Below, piece by piece: positions 31,711 through 42,252 of a DNA stretch of 64,000 bases. Numbering within the stretch: the stretch's first letter is position 1; every line of letters starts with the position of its first letter. The notes under the pieces were generated by a model. The model saw only the letters and a list, made by a program, of their open reading frames with translations, was not told the origin of the DNA and ran no database searches. The stretch comes from Balamuthia mandrillaris (Eukaryota; Discosea; Longamoebia; Balamuthiidae), in the NCBI GenBank assembly GCA_031835245.1, contig JAVKOQ010000259.1, forward strand, positions 1 through 64,000. Reading direction: 5' to 3'. The translations under genes were made by a program, and so were the position numbers.

Positions 31711-32275
31711 TGTTGTTGTTTCAAAAAAAAATAAATAAAAAAATAAATAAATTCAGGCAAGAACCTCTTATTTTGTTTGTTTAGAAAAACAGAAGTTGAC
31801 AAAAAACAAAAATAAAAAGCAAGAGATGGGCGTCAGCTCTCACGCACACAGCAAATCGATCCTTTTTTTTTCTATTTTTTTCGCGAAGTCCTTTTTCTTC
31901 CTTTTCCTTCTTCCTTCTTCGTTTCGATCTGACGTCACCCGATCAAACTTATCAACATCTCATTTTTCAACCACTCCTCGTGCAGACTAGATCTGACGTC
32001 ACTTCGATCCGATCAATTATTTTGTCGACATCTTCCCAACCACTCCTCGAGCAAATTGAAAAAGGCGGGAAAAGTTGCAACCGCCAAAAGAGAGAAAAAA
32101 AAGGGGGGCGCAACGCACCAACAGTGCCAAACGACTTAAGAAAAGAGGCGATTGCGCAGAGAGAGAGAGTGAGTGTGCTGTTTCGCACGAAACACCAGTG
32201 CAGCTGCAAAACCGCAAGCAGTTTTTTTTTTTGGATTTTGTAGAGGCAGCATTCTCGAGAAAGGGGGGGAGCAAA
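31711..32275. promoter_or_regulatory. Divergent DHPS/SPT16 promoter with tandemly duplicated module and E2F-type site
   Basis: Two imperfect copies of a module of about 60 bp, each opening with GATCTGACGTCAC and closing with CCACTCCTCG: 31926-31984 and 31990-32053. Each holds a TGACGTCA; only the second holds TGTCGACA (32023-32030), where the first has TATCAACA. GGCGGGAAA (E2F-type, reverse of TTTCCCGCC) follows at 32064-32072. No gene is supported here. Confidence 0.6.
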
Positions 32276-35200
32276 ATGGTGTTGGTGGAGCGCTACGTGA
32301 AATGTGTGGAGGCGTTGTATGATCACTGGGCGGCTTCGGAGGAGTGGAGGGAGGCCGATGCCATCTTGGTGGCCAACGGGGAGCAAGATGAGGAGGTCTT
32401 GTACAAAAAATCCACCGCCTTTTTGATATGGCTGTTTGAAGAGGAGCTGGAGAACACCGTTGTGCTGTGCACCGCCAGTGAAGTCAAGATTCTCACCACG
32501 ACATCCAATGGTAAAACCTTTTTTTTTCCTCCTCCAATCTTATCTCCTCTTTTCTCATCTTTTTTTTTTTGCTCCCACGTAGCTGAGATTTTAGCTGCGC
32601 TGAAGGACGTCAAAATTCCTAAACACAACCTCACAACGACCCTACTCGTCGCTTCTCCCTCTGACGCCAAGGAGCAATTTGCTGCGCTTTGTTCGGCCAT
32701 CAAAGGAAGCAAAGCTGGGGTTTGTTTTTGTGTAAAAATTTGGAGTTTGTTTTTTCGTTCACTCTGCTAACCGAGACACAGCAAAAGGTTGGCACGTTGA
32801 TACGAGACTCCCTCTTGGGCAGTTTTATGGAGGCGTGGCAACAAGCCCTCGCCACCACGAACGTCTCTTACGTTAACATTGCTACTGGTGTTGCCACTTT
32901 GATGTATGTAAAAGACGAGCATGAGTTGGTTAGTCTTTCTTCTTTCTCTCCCCGTTCCTTTTGTGTCTCTCTTTATCTCACTCTTGCTGTTTGCAGAGAA
33001 GAATAAGAACAGCAGCTGTTCTCAGCGGTCACGTACTCACACGGCACTTGCTTCCAGAAATCGAGGAGATTGTAGATGAGGAGAAAACAGTGACACACTC
33101 TACCATTGCAGAGAAGATTGAGGATATCTTCTCTGACCCCAGCAAGATATCCAAGAAGCTGGCTTCTAAGCGAGAGAAAGTAGAATCGTGCTACACTCCT
33201 ATTATTCAGAGCGGCGGCGTGTATGACCTCCGTCCCAGTGCCGTCAGCAACGATGATCCGCTGCACTTTGGCACTATCATCTGTTCTGTTGGTGCTCGTT
33301 TCGGATATTACTGCTCTAATGTTGCTCGAACCTACTTTATTGATCCGTCAAAGGTTAGTTCCTTTTCGAGCTTTCCCTCATTTTGCATTGTTTCTAACAT
33401 TGTGAGCTTTCTTTTCCTCTACCTTCCCCACCAACCAGGATCAAGAAACAAATTATAAATTATTGGTGGAAATAAGAGACCTGCTTGTAAAGACGCTGAA
33501 ACCTGGCGTTAGATTGAACACGCTGGCAGAAACTGCACAGGAATATATACAAAAGAAGAGGCCCGAGTTGTTACCAAACTTTGTAAAGACTTGCGGTTTT
33601 GGGGTAAGTGCATTTCTCTGATGCTGATTTGGTATATTATCTACTATGTTGTTCCTATTTTTTTGACTTTCAACTCTTTCAGACAGGAATAGAGTTCAGG
33701 GAATCCACGCTGTCTCTTAACAACAAAAACAACAAAAAAGCCCAAGCTGGCATGGTGTTCAATTTGTGCGTTGGTCTTCACAATCTAGAGCTGGAGGATA
33801 AGGTCGTGGATCCAAAGAAGAAGGTCTACTCCATCATGTTGGCGGACACTGTTATGGTATCTCCAGAAGGAGAGGCCAAGAATTTGACCAGCGCTGCGCC
33901 CTTTACCTGGAAAGAGATCTCGTATTCGTTGGACGGCGGATCGGGTGAGGAAGAGGAGGAGGAAGAAGAGGAACGCGCCCCAGCGCCAAAGAAAGCAAGA
34001 GGATTGCCTTCTGCAGATTACGAACCGGGTCTGCGACGTACTCGATTGCGAGATCAAGATAAGAATAGAGATTTGGCGGCAGAAGCTCGGCGCAAGAAGC
34101 ATCAACAAGAGCTGGAGGAAAAGAAGAGGAAGGAGGCCGAGGCCCGCTTTCTGGCTGCGCAGAACAGCGATGAATCTCACGACGATAAAAAACGCTTGGG
34201 CGATGCAGTGGCTTATCAAAACCCTGCTCAATTCCCAAAGGAAGCGAGAAGCGGCCACATCTACGTTGATCCGAAGCGAGAAAGTGTTTTGCTGCCGATC
34301 TATGGAGTAATGGTACCATTTCACATCACCACCATAAAAAGCATCAGCAAGTCAGAGGACTACCTCAGGATCAACTTCAACGTGCAGTCTTCATCAGCGA
34401 GCGCAGCGGAGAAGAAAACGAAAGGACAAAAGGATTCCACAAGAATAACTTACATAAGGGAACTGACGTTCCGCATAACGGACCAGAAAGCGTTGAACAC
34501 ATCACTCCGTCTTATCAAAGAGATACGCAAGAGGGCACAGGCTCGCGCCACTGAACGACAAATAATGGATAACTTGGTGGAACAAGAAGAACTTGATGTA
34601 AATGCGAGGGGGCGAGTGCCCCGCCTCAACGACCTCTACATCCGTCCCAACATTGGTGGCAGAAGAACAAAAGGCTCTCTGGAGGTCCACCGAAATGGTC
34701 TTCGTTTCCGCTCCACCAAGGGCGGTTTAGTAGATATCATCTTCTCCAACATTAAACACGCCTTCTTCCAAGCTGCCGAGAACGAGCTCATCGCCATCAT
34801 TCACTTCCATCTTCGCAACGGTATTATGGTCGGCAAGAAGAAGACCAACGATGTGCAAGTCTATGTGGAGGTGGTGGAGGCGGCCACCAGTCTAGAAGGC
34901 AACAATCGCAACCGAGGCGGCATGGAAAAAGATGATCTGGAGGACGAGCAGCGCGAAAGGGAGAGGAGACAGAAGATCAATGCCGAGATGCAAGCCTTCA
35001 CCCAGAAGATAGAACAGGTGGCCGCCAGCGGCAACTATCACCTCGAGTTTGACATCCCCTACAGAGAGCTGGGCTTTTTGGGTGTACACGGCCGCAGCAG
35101 CACCTTTATCCAACCCACCGTCAACTGCCTGGTGCAATTGGTTGAGGCTCCTTTCTTTGTGCTCACGCTGGACGAAGTGGAGATTGCCTGCTTTGAACGC

Positions 35201-35848
35201 GTCCAGTTCTCCCTTCGCAACTTTGACTTGGTATTTGTATTCAAGGACCTCACGCGCATCCCCGCTACCATCAGTGCCATCCCTACCGAGAATCTGGAGC
35301 CCATCAAGGAGTGGCTCGACGAGTGCGACATCAAGTACTATGAGAGCCCCACCAACTACAACTGGAAGTCCCTCTTGGGAGTCATTCGCGCCAACCCCAA
35401 GAAGTTTTGGGAGGATGGCGGCTGGAACTTTCTCAACCAGGAGTCTGATGATGAGGAGGAGAGAGCTGCTGAGGAAGAGGCTGAGGATGCCTATGAGCCC
35501 AGCGACCAGGATGATGACGAGGAAGACGACTATCAGGGCTCTGATGACGATGACGATGACGCCTATGGTGATGAGGACGACGATGAAGACGATGAAGACG
35601 ACGTAGACGAGGAGGAGGAGGAAGGAGAGGATTGGGACGAGCTGGAGCGAAAGGCAGCTCTCGCCGATCGTAAAAAGAAGTTTGACGATCACGTAAGCAC
35701 CTCTGTGCGCAAGCGGTCTGATGATTACTCGGATGATGAGGATGATGACGATGACGGCAAGCGGCCGCCAGCAAGGAACAGGAAAGCTGCCCCTCCCGCC
35801 AAGCGTGGTGCTGTTTCCTCTGGCAACAAACGGAAGCGACCCTCATAA
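32276..35848 (+). CDS. SPT16: FACT histone chaperone large subunit SPT16
   Basis: With its HMG/SSRP1 partner it loosens and restores nucleosomes during transcription and replication. The start ATG at 32276 lies just after an A/T-rich leader. The order is as in the family: an aminopeptidase-like N-terminal domain (32276-33900; LIRDSLLGSFMEAWQQAL, HFGTIICSVGARFGYYCSN, GLHNLELEDK), a middle SPT16 region (SGHIYVDPKRESVLLPIYGVM), a double-PH region (NGLRFRSTKGG, NIKHAFFQ; ELGFLGVHGRSSTFIQPT; DLTRIPATISAIP), and a long acidic C-tail ending in a basic KRKRPS. All introns lie in the first 1.4 kb; from about 33685 on it is one exon of 2.2 kb. No (CT)n runs occur in its introns. Confidence 0.96.
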
Positions 35849-36032
35849 CGAGAGGGAGAACAGATTCCCACACGCCCATCCTCCGATTGATAGTTTTGGT
35901 ACTCATCGATCCAGCCCATCCGCCCCGCATCCATCCTTTGTCCATTTCTCCCTTTGTCTCACTTAAAAAAAAAAATAGCATCTCTCTCAAACATCCATCC
36001 TTCTTTGTCCTTTGCTCCTAAAAACAATAGCA

Positions 36033-36073
<41 letters not shown>

Positions 36074-36172
36074 CACTAAACAAGAGTGAAAGCAAACACG
36101 AACAGTGTGAAAAATGTTGCTTTGTGGTTGAAAAATAGGGATGAATGGTGATGAGAGAATAAAGTGTTTTTT
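35849..36172. other. Convergent spacer SPT16/transaldolase with (CT)n run
   Basis: 324 nt of 3' flank for both genes, with CT repeats at 36034-36071. No gene seen. Confidence 0.7.
36034..36071. repeat. (CT)n microsatellite in SPT16/transaldolase spacer
   Basis: About 19 CT units in the shared 3' flank. Confidence 0.95.
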
Positions 36173-37147
36173 TTAAGCCTTGCGAAGAAGTGGTTTGATG
36201 ATCTCGTCCTCTAGCTTGACAATGTCAGCGGCGAACTTGCGAATGCCCTCCGAAAGCTTGAAGTCGGCCATCTCGTTCTCGCAGAGCCTCCACCTAAACT
36301 CCTTCTCGCTGAGGAGGAGCTTCTCCAGAGGGGACTGAGCGGCCTTCTCCGGGCTGAGCTTCCTCTCCAGGTCACCATCGCTGCTCTCGTTGAGCTCGGC
36401 GAGGAGGGCAGGGCTGACGGTGAGGAGGTCGCAGCCGGCGAGCTCCTTGATCTGAGCGGCGGTCCTGAAGCTGGCCCCCATGACGACGGTCGGGTAGCCA
36501 AACTTCTTCATGTAGTTGTAGATGTTGGAGACGGAGAGCACGCCAGGGTCCTCCGCCGGCTCGAAGGACTTGCCGCCTTGCTTGGCCTTGTAGAAGTCTG
36601 TGATGCGGCCGGCAAAGGGGGAGATCAAAGTGGCGCCAACCTCAGCAGCCATGGCGGCCTGCTCCAGGGAGAACAGCAGGGTCATGTTGACGTGGAGGCC
36701 CTCAGCCTCCAGCTGCTTGGCCGCTTGCAGGCCCTCCCACGTGGAGGCGATCTTCAGCAAGACGCGCTCCGACTCGATGCCCGCCTCCTTGTAGAGCGCA
36801 ATCAGCTCTCTGCCCTTGTTGACGGTGCCTTCCGTGTCAAAGGAGAGGCGGGCGTCGATCTCTGTGGAGACGCGGCCAGGGATCAGCTTGAGGATCTCCA
36901 CACCAAAGTTGACCGCCAGCTTGTCCAGGCACTTTTCCACCTGCTCCTCCTCCGTGCTGGCCACCTTCTTGGCAAAGGCCACAGCGTCCTCCACGAGGGC
37001 CTTGTACTGCTCCATCTGGGCTGCCGCGTAGAGCAAGGAGGGGTTGGTGGTGCTGTCCTGGGGCCTGTACTTGGCGATCTGTCCAAAGTCTCCGGTGTCA
37101 GCCACCACCGTCGTGAAGTCTTTCAGCTTTTCCAGTGCGTTACTCAT
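36173..37147 (-). CDS. TAL: Transaldolase (intronless)
   Basis: Moves a dihydroxyacetone unit between sugar phosphates in the non-oxidative pentose phosphate pathway. One uninterrupted frame of 324 aa, the usual length of the TalB/TALDO1 class. The Schiff-base lysine lies in [12 protein letters not shown]. Also visible: [20 protein letters not shown] at the start, [19 protein letters not shown], and [11 protein letters not shown]. Third codon positions are strongly G/C-biased, more than in most neighbours, which fits high expression. It is one of only two confident genes in the window without introns; the other is the adjacent F-box gene. Confidence 0.97.
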   Translation of the reverse strand: MSNALEKLKDFTTVVADTGDFGQIAKYRPQDSTTNPSLLYAAAQMEQYKALVEDAVAFAKKVASTEEEQVEKCLDKLAVNFGVEILKLIPGRVSTEIDARLSFDTEGTVNKGRELIALYKEAGIESERVLLKIASTWEGLQAAKQLEAEGLHVNMTLLFSLEQAAMAAEVGATLISPFAGRITDFYKAKQGGKSFEPAEDPGVLSVSNIYNYMKKFGYPTVVMGASFRTAAQIKELAGCDLLTVSPALLAELNESSDGDLERKLSPEKAAQSPLEKLLLSEKEFRWRLCENEMADFKLSEGIRKFAADIVKLEDEIIKPLLRKA

Positions 37148-37659
37148 CTTTCCCCCCTTCCTTCTTTGCTTGTTGTTGGTTCTTCTTGTGCGTGGTGAAG
37201 TGGGGGTGCAGCTCTTTTTTCTTTTTTCTTTCTTTTCTTTCGACCAGACGCAGCAAAAGGACCCTCAGGAGATATCTGCATTTGGAAATAAATCAGGTGT
37301 TTTCCTCCGTTTTTCGGCGCTTTTTTTCATAATTTATCGTGTCGACGTGGTTATTTTGAATAAAGTTCAGGTCGACCTGGGCCGTGGTGGAGCACAGGCC
37401 GTTATGGGCGGGCCACTTGCTTCGGTTGGAGCTTAGTACCGCAGCGGTAAGAAGAAAAAACCCCCGCTCAAGGCGGTCGAGGAGGTGTTGTCTTCATCCG
37501 AGTTAGTTCCCTCCCACAGGGTTAACGCAGTCGATGGAGTGTATCGTGCATGTTAAGCGGAGACAATGAAGAACATACCACGGACAATAACATGAAAGTT
37601 TTTTTTTGTTCTAACACGTTGCCAAAGGAATGGAAGGAGGGATAGGTGTCTCACGTGTA
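37148..37659. promoter_or_regulatory. Transaldolase 5' region with paired GTCGAC motifs
   Basis: 512-nt spacer before the tandem F-box gene's 3' end. CGTGTCGACG at 37338-37347 and GGTCGACC at 37370-37377, their GTCGAC cores 30 bp apart and about 190-230 nt upstream of the transaldolase ATG. No gene seen. Confidence 0.5.
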
Positions 37660-38340
37660 TTATTTCTGCCAACCTTGGGCAGCGTACAGCTTGCGATGCC
37701 CCTGGATGATGTCCTCCATCTTGCTCCGTTGTTCCTCCGAAAGAAGACGTTTCGCCAGCCTGTTGCTGTATTTCTCGTTGTGGCAGCCCTTTATCTCGAT
37801 GATGTCCCCATGGGCAAAGAGGTTATCCGCCACGCCGAGGCAATAGCTATGCGCGTCATTGAAGTGGCGAGCCAGGAACTCGCAGGCGAACACGCCGCCC
37901 GAGGCACCCTCCTTCTTGAAGCACTGCTTGGTCCGTACGGACAGGTAGCCATACCGTCCCTCCCAACGAACCACTCTGTTGCTCTCCGAGAAGGCGTTCT
38001 CCAGCGTTACCTTGGCGTTGCCTCCGCTGTGATGCTCCAGCGGCAGCGCTGTGCATTCGGTGGTATCCCAACAAAGCTCCGCGTTGAACCTGTAGGCCTC
38101 TTTCCAGGAGGAGGAAGGAGAAGGAGAAGCAGCAGCAGCAGGGTCCTCCAACGAAGCAACAGAAAAGTCGCGTTGGTAACGGCTCTTCCAGCAGAGGTCG
38201 TGGTCGGCCGCTTGGCGAAACCAGGAAGACACGAGGAAGCAAGGAAAGAGCTCGCGGACCTCCACCAGTTCCAGGACCAGGCACAGCAGCTCGAACGGCA
38301 AGTCGCACAGCTGCAGCTTGTTGCTCCCTTCGGAGGCCAT
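37660..38340 (-). CDS. F-box protein with unrecognised C-terminal domain (intronless)
   Basis: 226 aa from the ATG at 38338-38340; the frame stays open to 38466 but without an ATG. The N-terminus is F-box-like (LQLCDLPFELLCLVLELVEV, LVSSWFRQAADHDLCWKSRY, about residues 10-60), implying SCF ligase recruitment. After a Ala/Ser-rich stretch, about 140 residues form an unfamiliar domain with landmarks VVRWEGRYGYLSVR, ACEFLARHFNDAHSYCLG and DIIEIKGCH. It ends helical (LLSEEQRSKMEDIIQGHRKL). The substrate domain is not WD40, LRR or Kelch. F-box call moderate; rest unknown. Confidence 0.75.
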   Translation of the reverse strand: MASEGSNKLQLCDLPFELLCLVLELVEVRELFPCFLVSSWFRQAADHDLCWKSRYQRDFSVASLEDPAAAASPSPSSSWKEAYRFNAELCWDTTECTALPLEHHSGGNAKVTLENAFSESNRVVRWEGRYGYLSVRTKQCFKKEGASGGVFACEFLARHFNDAHSYCLGVADNLFAHGDIIEIKGCHNEKYSNRLAKRLLSEEQRSKMEDIIQGHRKLYAAQGWQK

Positions 38341-38968
38341 TTTTTTTGTTTGTTTTAAAAAATGAGAATATAGACCACCGCCTGTGTCGCTCGAAGGACC
38401 GACCTCTTGTAACAAGATCCCCCGCGTTACCTCCTCTTCGGTGAAAGAACACCCTTTAAGCAACACAGGCTTACCACCAAACGAAGAAGGAGCAAGAGAG
38501 CTTCAAGGCAGAGGTAACACTCGTTTTTTGTTCAGTGGTCGTCTTTTTTGAGAAGAGAACAAGAGAGAGCAGAGAAAAGCCAAGAGAGGTCTAGGGATGA
38601 AGAGGCTGAGAATGATGAAGGTGGCTCTGTGGTTTAATAATAAAAAAGAAAGAAGAAGAAACACACTGAGACTGCTTCTGGCACAAACCTCCACTCTTAT
38701 CATGGTGACGAATGCAAAGTGTTGGTACAATAGCCGACTCTCGGCCGGCGAAAGCGAATCGGCTGGTGAATGTTGTGGCCAGTATCCAGCTTATTCCAAA
38801 ATGTGGTTGCATTTGTTTGCCGTCGTCTCCGTCTTCTTCTTGGAATGTTGCAACGCAGCTTAAAAAGTGTCGATGAAGAATTGACGATGCATGCTTCAGG
38901 TCCGGTCAGCTGTTCTAAAGTGTTTGCTTGTTCCACAGTCGCTGTTTTTTTTTTTTTTTTTTTTGTGG
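38341..38968. other. Spacer between F-box gene and CENP-L
   Basis: 628 nt holding the F-box 5' region (a GGTCGTC partial motif at about 38536) and the CENP-L 3' flank, with a T run at 38946-38964. The short open frames on both strands lack family features. Confidence 0.6.
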
Positions 38969-39652
38969 TCACTCGACAGCAACGGCAAGGAAGGCCAGGT
39001 GCTCAAGCACGAGTCTGACAGCCATCGGGCTTAGTATCTTTGACACCAAGTTAATGTTACGTTTTTTGTTTTTGAAAAGATTGATACACACTAACATCAC
39101 ACAAACCTTTATACGGCCCTCAGCCCCAACATAGGCTATCATGGTGCCAATCCGGCTCAGCGACATCACTGACAAGCTCACAGGGAAGTTACTTTGGAAA
39201 TGGTCTGCCAAGAGTTTGAGCAAGATCCTCCCTTCTCCGAACTCCTCCAACTCTGCATCATTCTTCAACATTGTTGTTGCTCTTTTTGTTTTTTTTTGGG
39301 TTAAAAAAGAGAAAGGTGAACTCCAAAATAGCGATGAGAGAGGAGAGGAGAAGAAATAGCGTACTGCTGACATAAGGCTTGAAAAGGCAGAGTAGGATAA
39401 CTAAGTTTGATGGTGCGGAGGCCTGGCACAAAAGGAGGCACGTTGTAGGTCAGCTCCACCCAAGGAGCGAGCTGTGGGGCATCAGTAGCAGCTGGGGATT
39501 GCTGGATATTTCTTAGCAAAGTAGGGGACATCCACAGAGAAGCCATCTTGGCCAACGCATATGGCGTGAAGGACAGTGAAGAAATGCGGCAGTCAAACTA
39601 GTATTTTGTAAGTTGGCTTAGAGTTCATTCATGCATGCTGACAGACAAAAGA

Positions 39653-39692
<40 letters not shown>

Positions 39693-40415
39693 GAGTAGGT
39701 AAGTGGTACCTGTTGCTGAAGCCACTGTTGCACGACAGAACAGTGCTGTTTGTGGCCTCGCATCAACAACACAGGAAAGAACACAAACTCTGAGCCTTAT
39801 TGTTTTATGGTTTAGGGTTAGGCAAAACTAAACCGAGAGATGAGAGAAGAGAGAACGAGAGAGGAGAGAACAAGAGAGGAGAGAAGAGAAGCAGAGCTCT
39901 GAGAGAAGAAGAGAAACAAAGCAAAAAATACAAACTAATAGAAGCATGGTTGGTAACTTGCTGGCCAACAGCGCTGAGCACGGCTTGGCTCAGGATGGTT
40001 CTATTTGTGGCGGTGGAGTCGCTGGATCCCTCCCCCACCCCTGCACGAGGAGAGGTTGGTTCCCGTTGCGCGACGGAGGTGATGCGCAAAGAGCCGGTGC
40101 CCTGCTCGTCCGCCAGGATGGTGGCGACCACTTGCTGGGAGTGTCCTTCCGCCGCTTGAAGCCTCGCCGAGAGAGCAGCGGCATAAGCGGAGAGCCGCCT
40201 CCTCGAAAAGCGGTACATCGGGGAGAGGCGGTACGTGTACCACGTCTTGTTGGACAGCTCTAACAGAAAAAGTTTTTTTTTTAAAAAAAAAGGGTTTAAA
40301 CAGTCATGTACAACAACTCATTACTGCTTCACTTACCTTGTGTGCTCCACTCCTCAGCGTTTTGAACGGGAACGGCCTCTCCCAGCCCCCTCGCCTCCTC
40401 CCTTCTCTTTTCCAT
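38969..40415 (-). CDS. CENPL: Centromere protein L (CCAN kinetochore subunit)
   Basis: Inner-kinetochore protein; in animals it pairs with CENP-N at CENP-A chromatin, and the yeast counterpart is Iml3. Six exons (40415-40337, 40259-39958, 39787-39710, 39597-39365, 39281-39107, 39037-38969) join in frame to 311 aa, against about 344 in human. Recalled human segments match in order: LNKQWTLYSVTPLYKFS with LSNKTWYTYRLSPMYRFS (residues 28-45); FDCYFSPLAINAFNLSWMAA with FDCRISSLSFTPYALAKMAS (about residue 155); and GKIKILCHKYLIGVLAYLT near the C-terminus with GRIKILSPMAVRLVLEHLA. In-phase joins at every intron support the model. A (GA)n run (CT sense) sits in the third intron at 39658-39687. The second intron holds A/G-rich imperfect repeats. 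Confidence 0.85.
39658..39687. repeat. (GA)n run in CENP-L intron
   Basis: Reads CT on the sense strand, starting about 20 nt after the donor. Confidence 0.9.
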
Positions 40416-40713
40416 TCTGCTCTCTCGCTTCTCTCTCCGTCGTCTCCATTCATTCTCATTCAGGTCGTCGTGGATTTTGAGTCGTCGGCAATAAATTATT
40501 GATTTTGGATTGGTCGGTTTTCAAATGAAGGACAGGAGAGAGGAGAGGAGATAGGGTTACCCACACGCACAACACAAAAGAAGTAGCAGCAGCCAAAGCA
40601 AAGAAAGAGAGAGAGAGAGAGAGAGGGAGAGGCAGCTGGCCACTCGAAAGTCGTTGTTGGAGGGAAGAAGGGAGCGCGGGGCACCCCCAGCTGGTGCTTA
40701 AAAACTGAGTAGC
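40416..40713. promoter_or_regulatory. Divergent CENP-L/RING-H2 promoter
   Basis: 298-nt spacer. GGTCGTCGTGG at 40463-40473 is a partial match to the shared motif (reverse CCACGACGACC). A short GA run lies at 40608-40624. Confidence 0.35.
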
Positions 40714-41731
40714 ATGAGGATGGGCAGTTGGCAGGGCCTCTGCCTATCGTTGCTTATTTTGTGGACGACTGCGGGAGGAGGCTTCCTCTTTCATTACAGC
40801 AGCCGCCTGCTACCGTTTTGCGAGGCAGCTGGAGCTCCATTCACGATGCCTCCTCCCTACTCCTACTTATCACACCGAGTCAGGACCTTCACCGCCCCGT
40901 TGAACGACTCCAGATCAACCACCCTTCGTGCCTCTGCTTCGTCCATCAACAACCAAGCCTCCTCCATTGCTAGCGGTGGAAAGAGAGGTCCAGCAGGGGA
41001 GCCCATATCTTGTGACTGTCATGATGCGAGCAGGAACGAGCAGCAGCGTTGTTGCTACTACGACAACAAACCTTTTTGCTGCCCCATTTCCAGCAGTTGC
41101 TGTGGGAGCTCTTGTTGTCCCTTTGGAGGGCAATGCTGCCGTGCAACCGACTTTTCTGGACGTATGACCTGCTGTGCTGAGGATGATACCTGCACCAAAC
41201 AGGGCACCTGTGCTTCCTCTTCTTCTTCTTCCAGTTCCTCCACCAACATCATATGTATGTTCTGGCTATCCTTGTTATTGTTGCTGTTGTTCTCCCTCTC
41301 CCTTTCGTTACCCGTTAACGTGCTCCACTGCAGCTCTATTGCCACTGTTGAGTGGAGCCTCTGCCATAGTCTTCATTTTATGCTGCTGTTTGTGTATATG
41401 TGTTTCGCGTATTCGCCACCAACGCAGAACCACCCGTAGAAACACAGCTCCAACACCATTCCTCATCAATGCTACAACTACCACCAGCGGTTATGGCGTA
41501 CGTAGCCCTCTTGCTTTTTCGTTCCACTCTCTTCCTATCTTTCGTAACTCTTATTTTAATTTTATCTTGGACTGTCCTTCGTTCGCAGACCTTCCCTGAA
41601 GGAGCTAGACAGGGCATTCCATCCCGTACTTCTGCTTACAAGGGAGTGCCGCCCGCAATTCTCCATTCCTTCCCTGTACAGACCTACCAAAAGGGCTGTG
41701 TGCCCTTCGAGACTGCTTCGTACGTTCTTCT

Positions 41732-41777
<46 letters not shown>

Positions 41778-42036
41778 CACTAGCCAACCTACATCTTGTT
41801 TTTTAAGATGTCGGATATGCCTTTGTGAGTATGAACCACAGGAGCAAATGCGGTTATTGCCCTGCAACCATCACTTTCATTGCACCTGCATTGACAGGTG
41901 GCTGTTAAGCCACGACACCTGTCCGCTGTGCGTGCAATCGGTACTTTCTCCCTCTTCTGTCTCTTCTTCTACGACGACATTACTTCAGCCATCGTCATCA
42001 CCTTCTTCCTCAAGATGGTCTTCTCGCCAAAGCTGA
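40714..42036 (+). CDS. Signal-peptide, Cys-rich ectodomain, TM, RING-H2 protein
   Basis: Four exons (40714-41254, 41334-41497, 41589-41719, 41808-42036) give 354 aa. The N-terminus is a likely signal peptide ([15 protein letters not shown]). A Ser/Thr-rich stretch leads to about 60 residues with 16 cysteines, six of them as vicinal pairs ([40 protein letters not shown]), resembling a granulin-like fold. A membrane segment follows ([16 protein letters not shown]), then [12 protein letters not shown] linker with the RING-H2-type lead [18 protein letters not shown] follows, and a RING-H2 ([27 protein letters not shown]). It is likely a surface or endosomal E3 ligase. The C-terminal 30 Ser-rich residues may instead be cut by an intron at 41941. 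Long CT run in the intron at 41733-41774. Confidence 0.8.
41733..41774. repeat. (CT)n run in RING-H2 gene intron
   Basis: Starts about 13 nt after the donor at 41720, on the sense strand. Confidence 0.95.
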
Positions 42037-42115
42037 TCATCCTCCCACTCAATCGGTTTGTATCAGTAGTTTTTTTGTATGTAAATGCTTTTGCCTATTC
42101 ACGTCTCTCTGGAAG

Positions 42116-42195
42116 GAGAGAGAGAGAGAGAGAGAGAGAGACGACGGAGGAACCACCTTTTATTGATTTTTAGTTTTTGTTTATTTGCTTGTTTG

Positions 42196-42229
<34 letters not shown>
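42116..42229. repeat. Two (GA)n runs in convergent spacer RING-H2/MAP3K
   Basis: Runs at about 42116-42140 and 42198-42229 in the 216-nt spacer between the two stop codons. Their common 3' flank has no other feature. Confidence 0.9.
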
Positions 42230-42231
<2 letters not shown>

Positions 42232-42252
42232 ACTGCTGTTACTACAAAGCTA

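Noticed and set aside
38597-38863. Plus-strand 88-aa frame with a hydrophobic end
   Set aside because: Low-complexity basic start, no promoter motif, no family match, and located in the 3' flank of CENP-L.
39791-39956. GAGAGAA-rich stretch in CENP-L intron 2 as an exon
   Set aside because: Imperfect purine repeats with no conserved protein sense; flanking exons join in phase without it.
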